Shown here: positions 6,180 through 7,727 of the stretch, in pieces
How positions within the stretch are numbered: position 1 is the stretch's first letter
Layout: each line of letters starts with the position of its first letter
Source: Candidatus Levyibacteriota bacterium
GTDB lineage: Bacteria; Patescibacteriota; Microgenomatia; Levybacterales; UBA12049
DNA length: 7,727 nt
NCBI GenBank assembly: GCA_016184205.1
Contig: JACPDD010000004.1
Coordinates: 1-7,727, forward strand
Direction: 5' to 3'
Made by a program: the position numbers and the translations under genes
The notes under the pieces: generated by a model
The model's database searches: none
What the model saw: the letters and a program-made list of their open reading frames with translations, nothing else
What the model was told of the DNA's origin: nothing

Positions 6180-6188
6180 ATTCTACCA
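6180..6188 (-). promoter_or_regulatory. Extended -10 promoter element of the M16 gene
   Basis: Reading on the minus strand, TGG (6188-6186) is joined to TAGAAT (6185-6180), an extended -10 of the TGnTAnaaT type, 10 bases before the ATG at 6169. The -35 region (about 6208-6203, TACAAT) is poor, as expected for an extended -10. The transcript would carry only a few leader bases. It lies in the 48-base gap after argS, where AATCTAT and ATAGATT can also form a 7-bp stem with a 17-base loop. Confidence 0.5.
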
Positions 6189-6217
6189 CAATTTGAAGAT
6201 AGATTGTAGGCTACATG

Positions 6218-7480
6218 TCACATTTTCTCCGGGGACTCAATGCCAAGTAGATAGAGGCCGTTTTTTGTAACCTGTCCAACTGCTTTTGTTAGTGCCAAAC
6301 GAAAATCTTCTTTATCGCTACCAATTATTTTGTGTTTCTGATAAAAAAGGTTAAATTTTTGGCAGAGCTCAAACAAGAAGTTACACAAAATATTTGGAGC
6401 AAAATTATCCCCCGCCTGTCCAATCACTTCCGAAAACTTTGATAGCATTCTAATTATTTCCAGCTCCTCATTTTCGAGTTTTAAATTTTGATCATTCAGA
6501 TTTATTTGAGATTTGTTATTTGCGATTTGAGATTTACGTACCACGCTCTGCGTACGTGCGTACGTGTATTGAATATACGGCCCCGAATTCCCCTCAAGAT
6601 TTATAGATTCCTCAAAGGAAAACTGAATGTCAGACTCCCTTGCGAACTTGAGCATTGAATACTTCACTGCCCCAACTGCGACTATTTCCAAAGTCTTATC
6701 ATCCATCTCGGCAAACGACTCCGAGATTTTTCTCTTTGCCTCATCAAGCAACCACTCTCCGGCAATTATATTTCCCAAACGGGATGACATCTTTTCATCT
6801 TTAAGTCTAACAAATCCAAATGTTATATTTGACGTTTTTCTTGCAAGCTCTGGGAAAATTTGTTCCATTGCCGCAAGAACTACTTTAAAATACGGTCCTT
6901 GCTCATGAGCCGTAATGATAATTGATCTGTCATAAGCAAAATCTTTATATTTAACTCCAGCAAGTGCCATATCTTTTGCTTCATAAGTTGCATAATCTTC
7001 TTTTGTCACAAAAACTCTTGTGTGGTCGCCGCCTCGAAAAACTACTGCTCCTTCATGTCTCTCAAAAACTCCATTGTCAACATTGTCTAGAACTAATTGT
7101 CTTCCCTTTTCTGCCACTTCGCTTTCAAAATAATATCGTTTATAAATTGTGCCGACTCTTTTATAAATTTCCTCAAAGTATTCAAGGCTCCATTTCCTTC
7201 CCCTTTCCCAAATTGCCTGCAAATCTGAATCCTTTTGATATATTTTGAGATTTATAGATGCTATTTCTCTTTTAGCTTCTTCATCTTCTTCGTACACTTT
7301 TGCTCCGGCTGCGTATGATTCTCCCAAAAACTCTACTCTATCCTCAATCCCTAAATTTTTAGGAGTATTTAATATCTCTTCATACATCCAACCCCCTCTG
7401 CCTTCACCTGAAGTTTTACCAACAATTACCAAAGCTAAATTATCTATCCGTGAAACTGCCTCAGGAGGTGCGTGATGCAC
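6218..7480 (-). CDS. argS: Arginyl-tRNA synthetase C-terminal portion, N-terminus replaced by foreign sequence
   Basis: The frame is open from GTG 7480 to TGA 6218 (420 codons), but only residues from about 51-54 onward look like ArgS, the class Ia enzyme that charges tRNA-Arg. Visible ArgS parts are SYAAGAKVYEED, GRKWSLEYFEEIYKR, FESEV, the class I loop KMSSR (230-234, a KMSKS variant), GEWLLDEA, NSGPYIQYTYAR (298-309) and the DALR anticodon-binding domain to the end. The HIGH motif and the N-terminal add-1 domain, over 150 residues in a normal protein of 550-600, are absent. In their place residues about 7-50 resemble a GT4 glycosyltransferase. As written the product could not form an active site. 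I treat the 5' part as a chimeric join, not a real gene start. A 7-bp repeat encodes KSQIANNKSQI (316-326) between catalytic and anticodon domains. Confidence 0.85.
   Translation of the reverse strand: MHHAPPEAVSRIDNLALVIVGKTSGEGRGGWMYEEILNTPKNLGIEDRVEFLGESYAAGAKVYEEDEEAKREIASINLKIYQKDSDLQAIWERGRKWSLEYFEEIYKRVGTIYKRYYFESEVAEKGRQLVLDNVDNGVFERHEGAVVFRGGDHTRVFVTKEDYATYEAKDMALAGVKYKDFAYDRSIIITAHEQGPYFKVVLAAMEQIFPELARKTSNITFGFVRLKDEKMSSRLGNIIAGEWLLDEAKRKISESFAEMDDKTLEIVAVGAVKYSMLKFARESDIQFSFEESINLEGNSGPYIQYTYARTQSVVRKSQIANNKSQINLNDQNLKLENEELEIIRMLSKFSEVIGQAGDNFAPNILCNFLFELCQKFNLFYQKHKIIGSDKEDFRLALTKAVGQVTKNGLYLLGIESPEKM
6504..6538 (-). repeat. Five degenerate tandem 7-bp repeats inside argS
   Basis: On the plus strand five consecutive heptamers read ATTTGAG, ATTTGTT, ATTTGCG, ATTTGAG and ATTTACG (6504-6538). 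They encode SQIANNKSQIN on the minus strand, at the junction of the catalytic core and the anticodon-binding domain, where other ArgS proteins usually have a short variable linker. The unit is the same as the perfect repeat in the M16 gene 1.3 kb away. Next to it, GCGTACGT is repeated at 6550-6557 and 6558-6565, but that part encodes the conserved YTYART motif. Confidence 0.8.
7325..7460 (-). pseudogene. Fragment resembling a GT4 (group 1) glycosyltransferase
   Basis: On the minus strand the frame leading into argS reads EAVSRIDNLALVIVGK, then GGWMYEEIL and NLGIEDRVEFLG. This is the pattern of the C-terminal Rossmann domain of group 1 glycosyltransferases: a hydrophobic strand ending in VGK, a helix, and a strand in the form LGIxDRVxFLG that normally continues GYV and the acidic EX7E region. 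Here the sequence instead passes into ArgS at or near EFLG. Only about 45 residues are present, with no start or end of its own. Composition is AT-rich like the rest of the window, so it may come from the same or a related genome. I infer a remnant brought in by recombination or by misassembly through the shared FLG coding sequence. Confidence 0.6.
7463..7468 (+). promoter_or_regulatory. Shine-Dalgarno of the Kelch-like gene
   Basis: AGGAGG ends 6 bases before the ATG at 7475 and continues as GGTG, a near-perfect match to the anti-Shine-Dalgarno. It decides for ATG 7475, or possibly the GTG just before it at 7472. It also shows that the high-GC source DNA begins at or before about 7460. Confidence 0.7.
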
Positions 7481-7727
7481 GTCGAGAAGAGGATCCTCGC
7501 GTCACTGCTGCTCGTTTCGCTCCACCCGTCGGTTTTGACGGCCGGCGTGAGGTTCGCGCGGAGCCCCGCCGGCACTCCCATGCCGGCAAGGTGCGCCTTG
7601 AGCAACCAGAAGCAGCCGCGCCGCCATTTCGGGATGGCGTTCGACACCCAGCGCGCCCGAACGGTGATACACGGCGGACAGGTTAGTGGCAGCGCCAAGG
7701 ACACGTGGGACTACGATGGGTTCCAGT
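7475..7727 (+). CDS. Secreted Kelch-repeat-like protein, 3'-truncated, from high-GC DNA
   Basis: 84 codons are visible and the frame runs off the window. Residues 1-23 form a signal peptide: basic n-region (EKR), hydrophobic core ILASLLLVSL, and a cleavage site likely after VLTA. The mature part starts with an Arg/Pro-rich linker and then shows one Kelch-like unit, HFGMAFDTQRART, VIHGGQ, DTWDYDG (residues 51-82). This is the form common in Kelch proteins of Planctomycetes, Myxococcota and similar bacteria, where FGG/HGG is followed by DTW-x-[WY]-D-G. About 72 of the 84 third positions are G or C, which both supports the frame and separates it from every other gene here. Two other long open frames over the same bases are by-products of the high GC. 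It likely belongs to a different organism joined at the contig end. Confidence 0.7.
   Translation, partial: MHVEKRILASLLLVSLHPSVLTAGVRFARSPAGTPMPARCALSNQKQPRRHFGMAFDTQRARTVIHGGQVSGSAKDTWDYDGFQ

Noticed and set aside
6180..6206. AATCTAT/ATAGATT stem after argS as a Rho-independent terminator.
   Set aside because: The stem is entirely A/T-rich with one C/G pair, the loop is 17 bases and only four U follow; it also overlaps the likely M16 promoter.
6535..6566. Clustered GCGTACGT repeats in argS as an inserted element.
   Set aside because: They encode the conserved YTYART...VVRK motif expected at this place in ArgS, so codon choice explains most of the pattern.
7489..7498. GAGGATCCTC palindrome containing a BamHI site, as a possible cloning junction.
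   Set aside because: The Kelch-like reading frame with its strong GC3 bias runs through it without a break, so no join is indicated at this point.
7450..7704. Two further long open frames over the GC-rich end, one on each strand.
   Set aside because: Their products match no family, and third-position GC bias and the signal peptide plus Kelch motif support only the frame beginning at 7475.

Overview
The window comes mostly from an AT-rich bacterial genome that I infer belongs to the Candidate Phyla Radiation (Patescibacteria), probably a Microgenomates-like lineage. The reasons are the stand-alone EF-Tu-domain-like mini protein, short spacers, several starts with no Shine-Dalgarno but a -10 element a few bases upstream, and a 7-bp repeat (ATTTGNN) inside two protein genes. 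TGA is a true stop (ends of the YfhO-like gene and argS), so code 11 fits and the TGA-recoded Gracilibacteria/Absconditabacteria do not. The last ~260 bases are strikingly different (GC-rich, about 86% G/C at third codon positions) and look like another genome.

Layout, left to right. Bases 1-711 (+) hold the 3' part of an AlkA/OGG-type HhH-GPD DNA glycosylase whose start lies outside the window. Bases 791-1036 (+) encode an 81-residue EF-Tu domain 2-like protein with a near-perfect Shine-Dalgarno. The 206-base gap after it holds a consensus-like sigma-70 promoter and a possible 37-residue membrane peptide. Bases 1258-3576 (+) encode a large YfhO-family membrane protein, followed 12 bases later by a metallo-beta-lactamase-fold hydrolase (3589-4353, +). 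That gene converges on ndk (4350-4817, -), the two stops sharing one CTAG. Further along the minus strand are an M16 zinc peptidase (4895-6169) and the C-terminal part of arginyl-tRNA synthetase (to about 7320).

The right end is anomalous. The argS reading frame loses its HIGH-containing N-terminal half and instead runs into about 45 residues resembling a GT4 glycosyltransferase nucleotide-binding region. This in turn abuts a divergent plus-strand gene for a secreted Kelch-like protein from high-GC DNA (7475 to window end). Two joins within ~130 bases suggest a chimeric contig end more than biology, but this needs read-level checking.

The complete genes are mainly housekeeping: nucleotide metabolism, translation, proteolysis, DNA repair and envelope glycosylation. 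I do not see a defence system, CRISPR array, tRNA, rRNA or insertion sequence. The most interesting leads are the heptanucleotide repeat in two enzymes, the glycosylase lacking the usual catalytic aspartate, the promoter plus tiny membrane ORF, and the leaderless-type gene starts.
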